Assembly: GCA_021396245.1 (NCBI GenBank) | Contig: WNYE01000181.1 | Coordinates: forward strand, 1 to 18,621 | Length of the DNA: 18,621 nucleotides | DNA from: Sporothrix humicola | Lineage: Eukaryota; Ascomycota; Sordariomycetes; Ophiostomatales; Ophiostomataceae | Direction: 5' to 3' | Part shown: one piece after another, positions 1 to 8,046 of the stretch | How the letters are laid out: every line of letters begins with the position of its first letter | Numbering within the stretch: position 1 is the first letter of the stretch | Notes under the pieces: model-generated | Told to the model about the DNA's origin: nothing | Databases searched by the model: none | The model's input: only the letters and a program-made list of their open reading frames with translations | Position numbers and translations under genes: made by a program

Positions 1-910
1 TACTTTTTATTATATTACGAATTATATATAATAAAAAACTTAACTTATATATTTTTACGAAATATAATTAATAACTACGGTTTATTAAAAAATATCGTTA
101 ATAATAAAAAAATTACGTTTATAAATAAGTTTTAAATAAAAGTAACGAAGTAACTTTAAGTTAAACGGAAATTAAGTATTATTTTTTACTTTTAAATAAA
201 CGAGTAAATAAAAAAAATAAATTAAACACTTAAATAATACTTACGGGTTTACGTTAATTAATAATAAAATAATTAAGTTAAATAACTTTTATTCGTTTAA
301 ATCGCGTATAATAACGTAATATATAACGGTATTAAAGTTTTACCGTTCGAAATAAACTATAAGTTTAAACTAAAAATAAATTACCACTTAAAAAAAAAAT
401 TAAACTCGATAATAAATAAAATAATAAAAAAGTTTAAAAAAGTACTTAAAAAAGTAAAAGTAAACTTTACTCGATAATAATAATAAATAAATATATAAGT
501 TAATAAAAAAAAAATTAAAAGATTAATCTTTAAAAAAAAAATAAAGTTTACTTTAACCGAAAAAACTTTAAAATAAAAAAATTAAACGATAAACTCGATT
601 TTAAATAACTTAAACCGTTTAAAGTTATAAAAAAAGTTTTAAACTTAGTGTACGAACTCGGTTTACTCGAAGGATCGTAAATATACTTAAAATTTAATAT
701 TTCGTTTTTAAAAAAAACGTTAAACTTAATTAAACTTTCGAATAAATAAGTGTTCGGTGAATTAAAATATAAAGTGGAGAAAATTAAGATATATCGTAAA
801 ATAAAAAAAAAATAATTAAAATATTTAATAAAATAGTTAAGTTATAATATTAAAAAAAATATATAAAAACTTATTAATTATTTTAAAAACTTTTTTTAGT
901 TATTAGTAGT
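1..910 (+). mobile_element. RIP-ruined Ty3/gypsy chromovirus, 3' end of pol
   Basis: Reading the + strand and treating TAA/TAG as former Gln, Arg or Trp codons, the 3' part of a gypsy-type pol gene appears. From about 220 there is N-x-T-L-K-x-Y-L-R followed by a stretch ending A-Y-N-N (304-315) and P-F-E-I-N-Y, the conserved end of the integrase core. In another frame, 546-710 gives a GPY/F-like module with KLDFK-x-LKPFKV (591-626) and VYELG (648-662). In that same frame 759-900 reads as a chromodomain: KYKVEKI (765-785), then LKYLIK-x-LSY (816-845) and an aromatic/Asn-rich end. The frame change between about 330 and 540 indicates at least one indel besides the point mutations. The 5' part of the element lies outside the window, and no LTR could be delimited with confidence. 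It is non-functional. Confidence 0.85.
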
Positions 911-1740
911 ATATTAACGATAAAAAAGTTAAAGTTTAAGTCGGTTAAAATAATACTTTAGTTAAAAAAAAAAATAACAACGTTAACCGCCGTTTAAACT
1001 TTTTAAATAACTCGAAAAGTTTTACATTTTTCTTCGGTTTAATAAACTTTATTTTCGGTATCGATAATAGTATAAATATTATTAAAAAGTTTTTAACGTT
1101 TCTTTTCGTAAACCTTTTACTACTTATTAATATAACGAAAACGAATAAAAGTTTTTTTTAAAATTAACTTAACGTATTCTTTAACTTTAAAAAGTTATTA
1201 TAACTTAAAAATTTAACGTTTAATTAAAAAAAAAAACGGTTAATAAAAAAAATTAAAAAAAAACATAAAAAGTATATACTCAAGCTTATAATAATACCAC
1301 GACTATTACACTTTACGTTTACTCGTATATAAACTTAATAACGACGAATTTAACGAATCGATTTGTTAAACTAAATATAATTTTTATTTAAACGAGTATA
1401 ACGAGAGTAAAGTATAACTTCGAAATTAAAAAATTTAAGTCGACGGACGATATTACGGCGATAAAAAGTATTATTAATAATACGACTTTTAGTAATATAA
1501 TTAAATATATCGAAAAAAAAAAAAAAAAATTTTTACTTAAAAAATAATAAAGATAAAAAGGTAAAAATATTATTTATAAAATTTCAAAACAAAATTTAAA
1601 AAAAAAAAAATTATATTATAAATATAACTTTTATAATTTTATTAACGAACTAAAGTAATATAATTAACTTTTTAACGAGTATAAAAAATTAATAATATAA
1701 CCGATATAAAGTAACGGTATTAATATAATTAAAAAGTAAC

Positions 1741-1900
1741 CCTTTTAAAATACAAAACAAAAAACTAATTAAAAAATACAAAACTATAAACTAATCAAAA
1801 AAAAAAATTCTTATTTTATACGAAAAATAAAATAAAAAATAAAATACAAATAACATTAAAGGTTATTTTATACGAAACAAAAATAACCGTATAAAATAAA
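1741..1900. repeat. Short direct and inverted repeats in a less-mutated patch
   Basis: This A-rich patch keeps CA dinucleotides, unlike its surroundings. Two near-identical copies of about 25 bp (beginning atacaaaac and continuing through aaactaat) sit side by side between about 1750 and 1800. The motif ttattttatacgaaa occurs at about 1811 and again at 1863, and its reverse complement follows at 1888. It may be part of an LTR, a miniature element or a unique island between elements; the sequence does not decide. Confidence 0.5.
1861..1899. repeat. Perfect 12-bp inverted repeat with nested 8-bp palindrome
   Basis: TTATTTTATACG at 1863-1874 is followed after 13 nt by its exact reverse complement at 1888-1899. 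Overlapping it, ggttattt (1861-1868) pairs exactly with aaataacc (1881-1888). The two foldbacks compete for the same bases. No transposase remains nearby to give a mechanism. Confidence 0.6.
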
Positions 1901-1914
1901 ATAAATATATAAAA

Positions 1915-2165
1915 CTAAAGTTTCCTCTCAATAACTTAAATAAAAGACTCAGTCGTTACCGATTGTCTAAAATATATAATTATATAAACTTATATTCTTA
2001 TACTCTTATTGTATATAATCACTACCTTTTACACGTGTTGAGTATTGTTCGACCGTTATACTTTATTACTGTTTTACAAGAATAAAAACCCCTCCCTTAA
2101 CCTAATTACTTAGTAGAGACTTTTACTTTATTCTTAGGAAGTGCCTTTGTAACAGTTTTACGAAA
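1915..2165. other. Milder-RIP segment, possible LTR remnant or unique DNA
   Basis: Within the AT-rich block this roughly 250-bp stretch keeps normal-looking words (tcctctcaat, gactcagtcg, acacgtgttg, cccctccctt) and both CA and TG. It contains no ORF. Its position downstream of a gypsy pol relic and the string tttgtaacag near 2145-2155 would fit an LTR, but no matching second copy lies in the window, so this is only a suggestion. Confidence 0.35.
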
Positions 2166-3060
2166 TCTTTTACCGTATAAACGTTTTATTAAACGGTAAA
2201 AACTATACGGTGACGTTATTTTTATTTAACAAAAATTAAAAATAACTTTTTTACGTAAATTTAAATTAATTATATTAACTTTTATATATATTTCTTTTAA
2301 CGTAAAACTATTAATTTTTTAAATTATTTTTATAACGTTAAAAATAAAACGATTAAATATATTATTTTAATATACTTTAAAATATTATTACGGTTAACGG
2401 ATTAATTTTAAACTTTTAAAAAATTAAAATATAAATTATAAAATAACTTTAAAGTTAAATTAATTTTTTAATAATTTATTCGAAATAATAAACTTTCGAA
2501 ATATAATTTTATAAAAAAATTAAAAAAGTTACCGTTATTAAAGTAACGTACCGTCGTTTAAATTACGGTTTTTTTTTTTTTTTATATTATACTGTAATAA
2601 TACGTTGTTTTTTTTTTAATAATATTAACTTTACGAATATAACGTTTTTTAGTTTTAATTAAAATTTTTTTTTTTAAAAAAATATTAATTAAAGTTATTA
2701 CATTTAATATTTTAATAATTTCGTTAATTATAATTTTATTTATTTTTAAACGTAATAAAAAAAAAGTTTATTATAATATTAATTATACTTAAACAATCGG
2801 TTTTAACGACGAAAAAAACTTTAAAACTTTAAAAACAATAAAAACGAAAAATTTATTACAACGTCGGTTATATATAAACAATCGGTTTAAACGTCGAAAA
2901 AAAACCCTATATTATAAACTACACGATTACTTACTTTATTTTTAAACCATTACACTCATTCCTTTTATTTATTTTATTTTATTTTATTTATTTATACTTT
3001 TAATTATTATATATAAAAACCTTCGAAAGTCAACACACACTCGTATAAACTAAAAAGTTT
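2166..3060. other. T-rich RIP-mutated segment, element type unknown
   Basis: Still RIP-like (few CA/TG, CG retained), but here the + strand is T-rich with long T runs (around 2570-2585 and 2610-2680), whereas 1-1640 is A-rich. A-rich sense strands are usual for retroelement coding regions, so this may be a second element on the minus strand. I translated parts of the reverse complement and found no motif I trust. From about 2930 to 3060 mutation looks milder. Confidence 0.45.
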
Positions 3061-3418
3061 ACACACATAATTCTGTGGTAGTTTTTTCCCCATAAGGGTT
3101 CTGCTTAACTAATCGTTAATAGTCAGGATTGACTGAGAAAGGCGGATATTAATATACATATTTACAATTTATCATTTAATTTTATTTAGGTGGTTGATTT
3201 TCAGTAACATAGAACGTTTTGGGGTACAATTAAAATACATTTGGAGAACTAGAAGCTGTAAGTTAAGACGTTCCGTCCAATGTACTGCCGTGCGACTAAA
3301 GGTGGCCGAATCACCTTAGGGCAGAACCCGGTGTAGGACCGGTGTTAAAGGTGTGTAAGGGCCAGGCCCAAGGCAGACCGGCTCAAATGTGAGACCATGG
3401 TGATTCATCACCGCGCGT
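3061..3418. other. Transition from AT-rich block to genic DNA
   Basis: Composition changes from AT-rich to mixed over about 250 bp. I see no gene, repeat or RNA. The right part is presumably the 3' UTR of the small minus-strand ORF that ends at 3419. Confidence 0.5.
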
Positions 3419-3673
3419 TTATGAAGACTGGGTCGTATTGGTCTGTTCCGAAGAGGCTCGATGTGTGGGAAGAAGCTCGAATTGTTGATTTCCAAGAATA
3501 CGGAACCCTCTTTTCTTGTACTGCTCCCACAAATACATCCCCATCCTGAAAAGTAGATAGCCAAGACCCGCCACGGCAGCCATGACGAGAGCGAAAATAA
3601 TCATGAGATAGATAATATATAGGAAAAATCCCACCATTTCCATGGTGCCCGGGAACTCTCCGCTGGCCGCCAT
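3419..3673 (-). CDS. Hypothetical small single-pass membrane protein (84 aa)
   Basis: An 84-residue frame starting at the ATG at 3673 (context acgATGG, with A at -3 and G at +4, a good fungal start). The frame is open a further six codons upstream only through a GTG, so the ATG is preferred. Residues about 11-46 form one long hydrophobic stretch (MVGFFLYIIYLMIIFALVMA and onward to LFRMGMYLW), followed by basic residues (YKKRG) and a polar Gln/Ser/Thr-rich tail. This suggests a membrane-anchored microprotein with the tail probably cytosolic. I do not recognise a family. It lies 97 bp downstream of another small minus-strand ORF and about 350 bp from the RIP block. It could be the last exon of a larger gene, but no good splice site joins it to its neighbour. 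Confidence 0.45.
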   Translation of the reverse strand: MAASGEFPGTMEMVGFFLYIIYLMIIFALVMAAVAGLGYLLFRMGMYLWEQYKKRGFRILGNQQFELLPTHRASSEQTNTTQSS

Positions 3674-3770
3674 CGTCACAGTGGTTGGCACAATCGTGTG
3701 CGTTTAAAGTGTTGGACTTGTGATGTATATCTCGAACCGCTTCGAGGCCGACTTTGTTGTTTTGTCGAGA

Positions 3771-4055
3771 TCAAGTGTTGAACCAGTAGTTGACGTTGTA
3801 TCCTGGTCCACGGAGGCTGGAAAAGAGAAAGCGTGGGACGGCCACGAGCGAGCTCAGGGCAATGTATGTTATAATTTGTTTTATGCGCTGTCCAACCCAC
3901 TTGTTGTCCCTTGAAGGATCTCTCGAAGGACCGACGAGAACGCCGTCGTTGATTGTTGCCGGGTGCTGGACAGGACCTGCCGTGAGGGGGATCAAACGCG
4001 GCACAACGACGAGAACGTAGAGGACGGAGAAAAGGCTGTACCAGGTGCTGACCAT
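3771..4055 (-). CDS. Hypothetical two-TM protein, 5' end unresolved
   Basis: From the ATG at 4055 the frame gives 94 residues with two hydrophobic segments, about residues 4-27 (FSVLYVLVVVPRLIPLTAG) and 59-82, separated by a polar loop. The frame is open and looks coding upstream of this ATG (SINFLVSQESRIADITTT directly precedes it), so the true start is probably further 5'. Two explanations fit. An intron may end at CAG|G (4139/4138), since a CTAAC branch-like site lies just upstream of that acceptor. Or a run of seven C's on the coding strand (about 4122-4128) may be one base short, which would link the frame to an ATG near 4165. No upstream exon with a clean donor was found. Family not recognised. 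Confidence 0.4.
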   Translation of the reverse strand: MVSTWYSLFSVLYVLVVVPRLIPLTAGPVQHPATINDGVLVGPSRDPSRDNKWVGQRIKQIITYIALSSLVAVPRFLFSSLRGPGYNVNYWFNT

Positions 4056-4186
4056 AGCGGCAATGATGGTTGTGGTGATGTCGGCGATGCGGGACTCTTG
4101 ACTGACGAGAAAGTTGATGGAGGGGGGGAAACGGTAACCTGAATCTTGTTAGAATAACTTTGCATCCGCAGGGGCTCGACCAGCAC

Positions 4187-4819
4187 TTATATGGCCTTGT
4201 TGCCCGAGCTCTCCCTGGGCCACAGTATCTTTACCTCATCTAGTCATCATAGCCTCTGATGCATGTATAAGCTTTTTCGGCTCTAGCCGGCGGGGTATAA
4301 TGCTCAAGTCGAGAAGCGTGGGGTGGGATGGGAAAGGGATGAGAGAAAAGTACTGATCAATGGTCGGATTGTGATTCGGATTCAAAGTAACAATACCGCC
4401 CGATGCATCTCTCTATTTTGTTTACCATTTCCAACGGGTCAGTGGTCTAAACGGAAAGAGGCAATCTCTATCGTTGCCAGAGGCAATAGGCCGTTCCTTC
4501 CTACTTTACCTCATGAACTTGCCACACTCCTACCTCACGTGTCAGGCTGCGCCTTCCTCTTAGTTCAGTCAAGTGTATTATACAGAAGGTACGAAAAGGA
4601 GTATTCCGGCAAGTGCCACCCTCCTCTCGTTTTTAGCAGGCAAAACATGAACTGGCAAATTTATTAAGAAATTAGTAGCTGGAACCAGACCGTATTTTCT
4701 TTCACATCCGAACTCCATCTCTTCATTTCATCCCCGTTTCATCTAGTCATGATACGAGTTTCTGCTGTGGGCTGGTAGCTCATAGGCCATATCGCCCTCA
4801 CATAACTTGTAGCCTCTAG
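4187..4819. other. Intergenic region with a likely poly(A) signal
   Basis: No supported gene. On the minus strand AATAAA occurs at 4660-4665, about 155 nt past the stop of the surface-protein gene that ends at 4820, a reasonable polyadenylation signal for it. The rest should contain the promoter of the small minus-strand ORFs; no clear TATA or CCAAT pair was identified. Confidence 0.4.
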
Positions 4820-5464
4820 CTAGGTGTCGACCTCATAAAACCCCTGCGAATGTACTTGCTGGGGTATGTGTAGTGAGGGACCGGGAGAAGGCCATGGTCT
4901 TGGTGGAGGCGTGTAGCCATAGACAGGCTGTGCCATATAAGGAACTGTTATCGTATACGGGACAGATTCTGGTGCAGTCGAAGGCCGTGATGAAGATGGT
5001 CTTGATAACGAATCCAATGATGCCATTGATGGGCTGGAATCTTTTCTTGCTCGTTTTGGCCGAATACGCCGCATTATATACACAATGGCGATGGCTGATA
5101 CACAGAGAACAGCAAAGCCACCAACAAGGCCGGCTATAACGGCGCCAGTGTTAGTGTTGCTTTGAAGAGCGGTGTTGTCCTTGGTGACTGTATTTGAATA
5201 AGAGGCAGTCCCAGGGCTAGTAGCTGCTGGTTGAGTCGGGTAAAAAATGGGCGGTCTGGTGATTGTTGCATCAACTGATAACTCCGCAGTAGTTGTTGAT
5301 GCCGTTGCTGTGGCAGGGGTTGGCGACATCAGGTAGTTTTGAACTCCTTGATAGTTACCACAGGCAATATATGCAAAACTGGTATCGTCAAGATTATTTT
5401 TGTCCGATCTTTTGTGTTGTTGGACCCCACCGTGCGGACGATAGAAAAAGTTAAGACGATGCAT
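4820..5464 (-). CDS. Single-pass Ser/Thr-rich surface protein (Mid2/SKG6-like), N-terminus apparently missing
   Basis: The 214-residue frame has an outer region of about 105 residues rich in Thr, Ser and Ala (TPATATASTTTAELS) with an Ala-Cys-Gly motif (YIACGNY, 32-38). One transmembrane helix follows at about 107-130 (GAVIAGLVGGFAVLCVSAIA), then a basic stop-transfer stretch (RRIRPKRARK) and a Ser/Pro/Tyr-rich cytosolic tail ending GFYEVDT. This is the layout of fungal wall-stress-sensor-like proteins, which sit in the plasma membrane with O-mannosylated ectodomains. There is no signal peptide: the ATG at 5464 follows an in-frame stop, so it is either a start in a truncated gene or lies inside a 3' exon. 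A 39-bp inverted repeat begins only 86 bp upstream, and an acceptor-like ttgttacag is just 5' of the ATG. A damaged or replaced N-terminus is my inference. Confidence 0.55.
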   Translation of the reverse strand: MHRLNFFYRPHGGVQQHKRSDKNNLDDTSFAYIACGNYQGVQNYLMSPTPATATASTTTAELSVDATITRPPIFYPTQPAATSPGTASYSNTVTKDNTALQSNTNTGAVIAGLVGGFAVLCVSAIAIVYIMRRIRPKRARKDSSPSMASLDSLSRPSSSRPSTAPESVPYTITVPYMAQPVYGYTPPPRPWPSPGPSLHIPQQVHSQGFYEVDT

Positions 5465-5549
5465 CGCCGGTTAATCGCGATGAAAATCTGTAACAACACA
5501 AAAAATCGATTGTATATGCAAAGATCCTCCAAAGTTCTAAAGGGCGCCT

Positions 5550-5832
5550 GGTACATTCACAGACTATCCGAACGATCGAGCCACCGACTCCCCACAACTC
5601 TCGAAAACCCCTGTAATTTTATTTATACACATATCACTTATTACGTATAATATTTACAACACTTACAACACTTACAGTACTTTAACACTTACACCTTTAA
5701 GTATACAACTGCCCATCGCCCCCTTATAAATCTTGGCTCCCGGCGCTGCTTAGGTCAGGTTAGTGGGCTTTCTAACCTCTGGAAGTTGGCTGTGTCGGTG
5801 GCTCGATCGTTCGGATAGTCCGTGGGTGTACC
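5550..5832. repeat. 283-bp foldback / MITE-like element with 39-bp inverted arms
   Basis: Positions 5550-5588 and 5794-5832 are reverse complements over 39 bp with three mismatches, all transitions (C/T or G/A). The inner 27 bp of each arm (gactatccgaacgatcgagc onward in the left arm) are identical. The 205-bp spacer encodes nothing obvious and contains a short tandem of acaacactt-like units at about 5650-5690. Size and structure fit a non-autonomous miniature inverted-repeat element. No convincing target-site duplication is visible and no second copy lies in this window, so a simple inverted duplication is an alternative. Confidence 0.6.
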
Positions 5833-6201
5833 GCCGCTCCAAGGACCTTTCCCACGCAGGGCATCTTCAGCAGCATCAACACCACCCTGTTAGGCGCCTT
5901 CACCTACCTCCTAGGCCTTGTATGCGGAAAGAATGGAAATAAAATATTTTCGACGCACGCAGCCCGACGGGCATTTACTTTTCTAGGTATTTGTCCTGAA
6001 GTGCTGAGAGATGGAGATGGTGGTCAAGAAGTTGGAACTGGCGAATCTTGGCCGGTGCGGAAGCGCCCGCCCACTAATAACTTACAGTGTGTTGAGAAGG
6101 ATTTACAGCAGCACACAACGCTAACACAACTTACACAGTGGGCTCGAAGGGCGCCAAGACCGGCGAATTACCGCTTTCAGTTATTTGTTTTCTATGAATA
6201 A
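5830..6201 (+). pseudogene. Coding-like exon fragment, family unknown
   Basis: Immediately right of the foldback element the + strand stays open to the stop at 6201. Over about 5842-5925 its codons are strongly C- or G-ending, like the large genes of this window (for example acg cag ggc atc ttc agc). The peptide there reads TFPTQGIFSSINTTLLGAFT and continues with a hydrophobic stretch, suggesting a fragment of a membrane protein. No start, splice signals or recognised domain define a gene, and the later part (after about 5950) loses the codon bias. I interpret it as a gene fragment or unspliced exon; it could be chance. Confidence 0.3.
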
Positions 6202-6264
6202 AGGGGACCTCGTGAGTTTGGTCTGCATATTTCGTAGATGTCACGGGGCACTCTAACAAATGTC

Positions 6265-6945
6265 TTATTTTTGTTTCGCCTTTGCATACTGCATTCCTTC
6301 GTCATAATCAACCACACGTTCATAGTGAGTGAACTGTCCCTTATCCAAACGAGCCGGAACAGGGCGCTTGGAAGCCTGAAATCGCATCCCCAACACGACA
6401 AAGATATTGTCTTCTTTTACCAATGGTCCGGTGGGAGTGTGCTGCTTGATGGATTTGCGGACGTATCCTGCCTGGGCCAGCTGGTACACGGCCTGTGTCA
6501 CAAAATCGCGGCAGCCAATGTGAAAAGCCAAGGCAAGGTGTTCCATCCGCTTGTCGGCCAACGTGGCGATCAATTGGCGCAGCGTGAAAACAGCCCCCGT
6601 TCTGTGGAGCTCGCAAGTGTGCCTCGGCTGGTTGGATCGCTTCGGGTAGGGGATGGGCTTCAGCTGCAAAATGCCGGGGAACATGTAGTCCATGGCCCGT
6701 GTCACGTCCGGATCCGTAGTCATGGATAAACGGACGCATTCGTACCGCCTTCCATTCCATCCTACGAATGGGACGTCAAAGTCCATTCTGAGGATAGAAT
6801 TGTTCACGCTGTTATCCACTTCCTCTGTTATGGAGCTTGGATGCTTTTGGGTCTCCATGAACTCGATAACGACTGAACTGATTTTGGTAGCCAGCAACCG
6901 ATCCGCCACCTTGCTGATCTCACCGGCTGTGAGATTGAAGTGCAT
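6265..6945 (-). CDS. Uncharacterised 226-aa protein
   Basis: A clean single-exon frame from the ATG at 6945 (G at -3) to a TAA at 6265. The protein is soluble, without signal peptide or membrane segment. It starts with a helical region (LTAGEISKVADRLLATKISS), followed by a beta-like block around residues 53-75 (LRMDFDVPFVGW, RYECVRLSM). A basic Pro/His/Cys segment follows (PRHTCELHRTG, about 107-117), then a second helical part containing HIGCRDFVTQAVYQLAQAGY at about 142-161. I do not recognise the family. The Gly-Cys-Arg-x-Phe-Val motif followed by a helix recalls the nucleophile Cys region of NlpC/LRAT-like folds and some fungal DUFs built on them, but this is a weak analogy. The frame length, even composition and lack of repeats argue for a real gene. 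Confidence 0.6.
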   Translation of the reverse strand: MHFNLTAGEISKVADRLLATKISSVVIEFMETQKHPSSITEEVDNSVNNSILRMDFDVPFVGWNGRRYECVRLSMTTDPDVTRAMDYMFPGILQLKPIPYPKRSNQPRHTCELHRTGAVFTLRQLIATLADKRMEHLALAFHIGCRDFVTQAVYQLAQAGYVRKSIKQHTPTGPLVKEDNIFVVLGMRFQASKRPVPARLDKGQFTHYERVVDYDEGMQYAKAKQK

Positions 6946-7536
6946 GACGAATGCTGTGGAAAGATGGACTATGCGTATTTAGCAAGTATGTACGCGGAAG
7001 CTGTATCATAAATGAAAACTCGCAGTTGGCGGGTGAGGCATATGAGATTAGATGCAGATAGGGGTAAAAGGAGATGCAAAGAAATACGAGACAATATGAG
7101 CGAGGATAAAAGAGTCTATTTATACGTCCAGGATGTGCAAACTTGTTTTCTTGGTCAGATCAACCCCGCCCAAGCGTCAACTATCGGGTCTGTCGCTTTG
7201 ATGAAGTCCAGTGCATCAGATGTGACATAGACTGCCATGGTACTTCTTGGGTGCATACGACCATTTGTGGCGGGATACGCCAAGGTGAAAAGTGCAGTGG
7301 CGCGCAAAAACAAATACATACGTTGTCGATAAGGCCGTCATCGGAACCCCAACAGGCCAATAGACACGCGTTGTTATATTCACCTCGTCATTTTCAGACT
7401 GACAATGTGAAGAATTCTGACAACAAGTGTGCAAAAGTAAGGCCAGGCGACCATGTGCTGCAAGCCTATCACATTGCACTTTGTCCAATGGCAGCTTTTG
7501 ATTTGTGCCATAGAACCTCATCTTCTAAACACTGCA
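6946..7536. other. Intergenic region
   Basis: Nothing supported here beyond the presumed promoter of the 226-aa gene on its left. Short frames on both strands lack codon bias or family features. Confidence 0.4.
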
Positions 7537-7737
7537 ATGTCAAATACAGTTGAGGCTGAAAGTGCAACTTCCGATACAGGGCTCAGCGCACCACGTTATG
7601 ATGAAGCTACTGGCAGAAGCTCCCAGAGGAGCAACCCACGGAGAAGAGACTCCCAGGGGAGAAGCACCCTCTGGAGAGAGCTCCAGAGAAAGCGGTCATT
7701 AGGGAGTGTACTCCTGAGAAGGCATGATAGTATGTAA
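7537..7737 (+). CDS. Possible small basic protein (66 aa), doubtful
   Basis: From an ATG at 7537 (gcaATG, G at -3) a 66-residue frame runs to TAA. The first 25 residues are acidic/polar (MSNTVEAESATSDTGLSAPR). The remainder is rich in Arg, Ser and Gln (SSQRSNPRRRDSQGRS, then LWRELQRKRSLGSVLLRR). The DNA of the second half (7617-7722) is made of imperfect dyads of the type ctcc...ggag repeated about five times, which may be the true reason for the composition. No family is recognised and no neighbour supports it. Confidence 0.2.
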   Translation: MSNTVEAESATSDTGLSAPRYDEATGRSSQRSNPRRRDSQGRSTLWRELQRKRSLGSVLLRRHDSM

Positions 7738-8046
7738 TAACAATCTCTCGTATTCATATGGCGCTCTCCAAAACTTAGAAAGGAACAAATACAAATGTTG
7801 TGTCAAAGCGCCGTTGTCCTGCCCCGGGATCATTTAAATTATCCTCTTCCTGGTCAATCATAATCATATTGACAAATTTGGTGATTTCATGCGGTGCTTG
7901 GCTATTGGTGGTGATCATGCGGAACTGGAGTCGTCGAGTTGTCGCATACAGTGCAATGGGGGCTGGTTTTTTGGTTACTTCTCTTTCTGGTAATACTGCG
8001 TCGTACCTTCCCCACCTCTCTGATCGCTCTTACCGGCCGAATGTAC
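7738..8046. other. Intergenic, 3' side of the b561 gene
   Basis: No gene seen. It should contain the 3' UTR of the minus-strand DOMON-b561 gene. Confidence 0.4.

Larger units (their letters stand above)
1..3060. repeat. AT-rich, RIP-mutated repeat block
   Basis: The block is extremely AT-rich and has no open reading frame of useful length on either strand. The dinucleotides CA and TG are almost absent over long stretches, while CG (as acg, tcg, ccg) is common and TA dominates. That is the known product of repeat-induced point mutation in ascomycetes, which changes CpA to TpA on both strands of duplicated DNA. Base composition returns to normal between about 3060 and 3300. The block is a mosaic: a legible retrotransposon relic at the left, a milder patch at about 1740-2165, and a T-rich part to the right. 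RIP origin is inferred from composition; a count of TpA/ApT and (CpA+TpG)/(ApC+GpT) would settle it. Confidence 0.9.

Noticed and set aside
1..3060. CRISPR array, telomere repeat or mitochondrial insertion as the explanation for the AT-rich block
   Set aside because: No regularly spaced identical repeats, no TTAGGG arrays and no mitochondrial gene motifs; the CpA/TpG loss and pol relic are explained by RIP on a retroelement.
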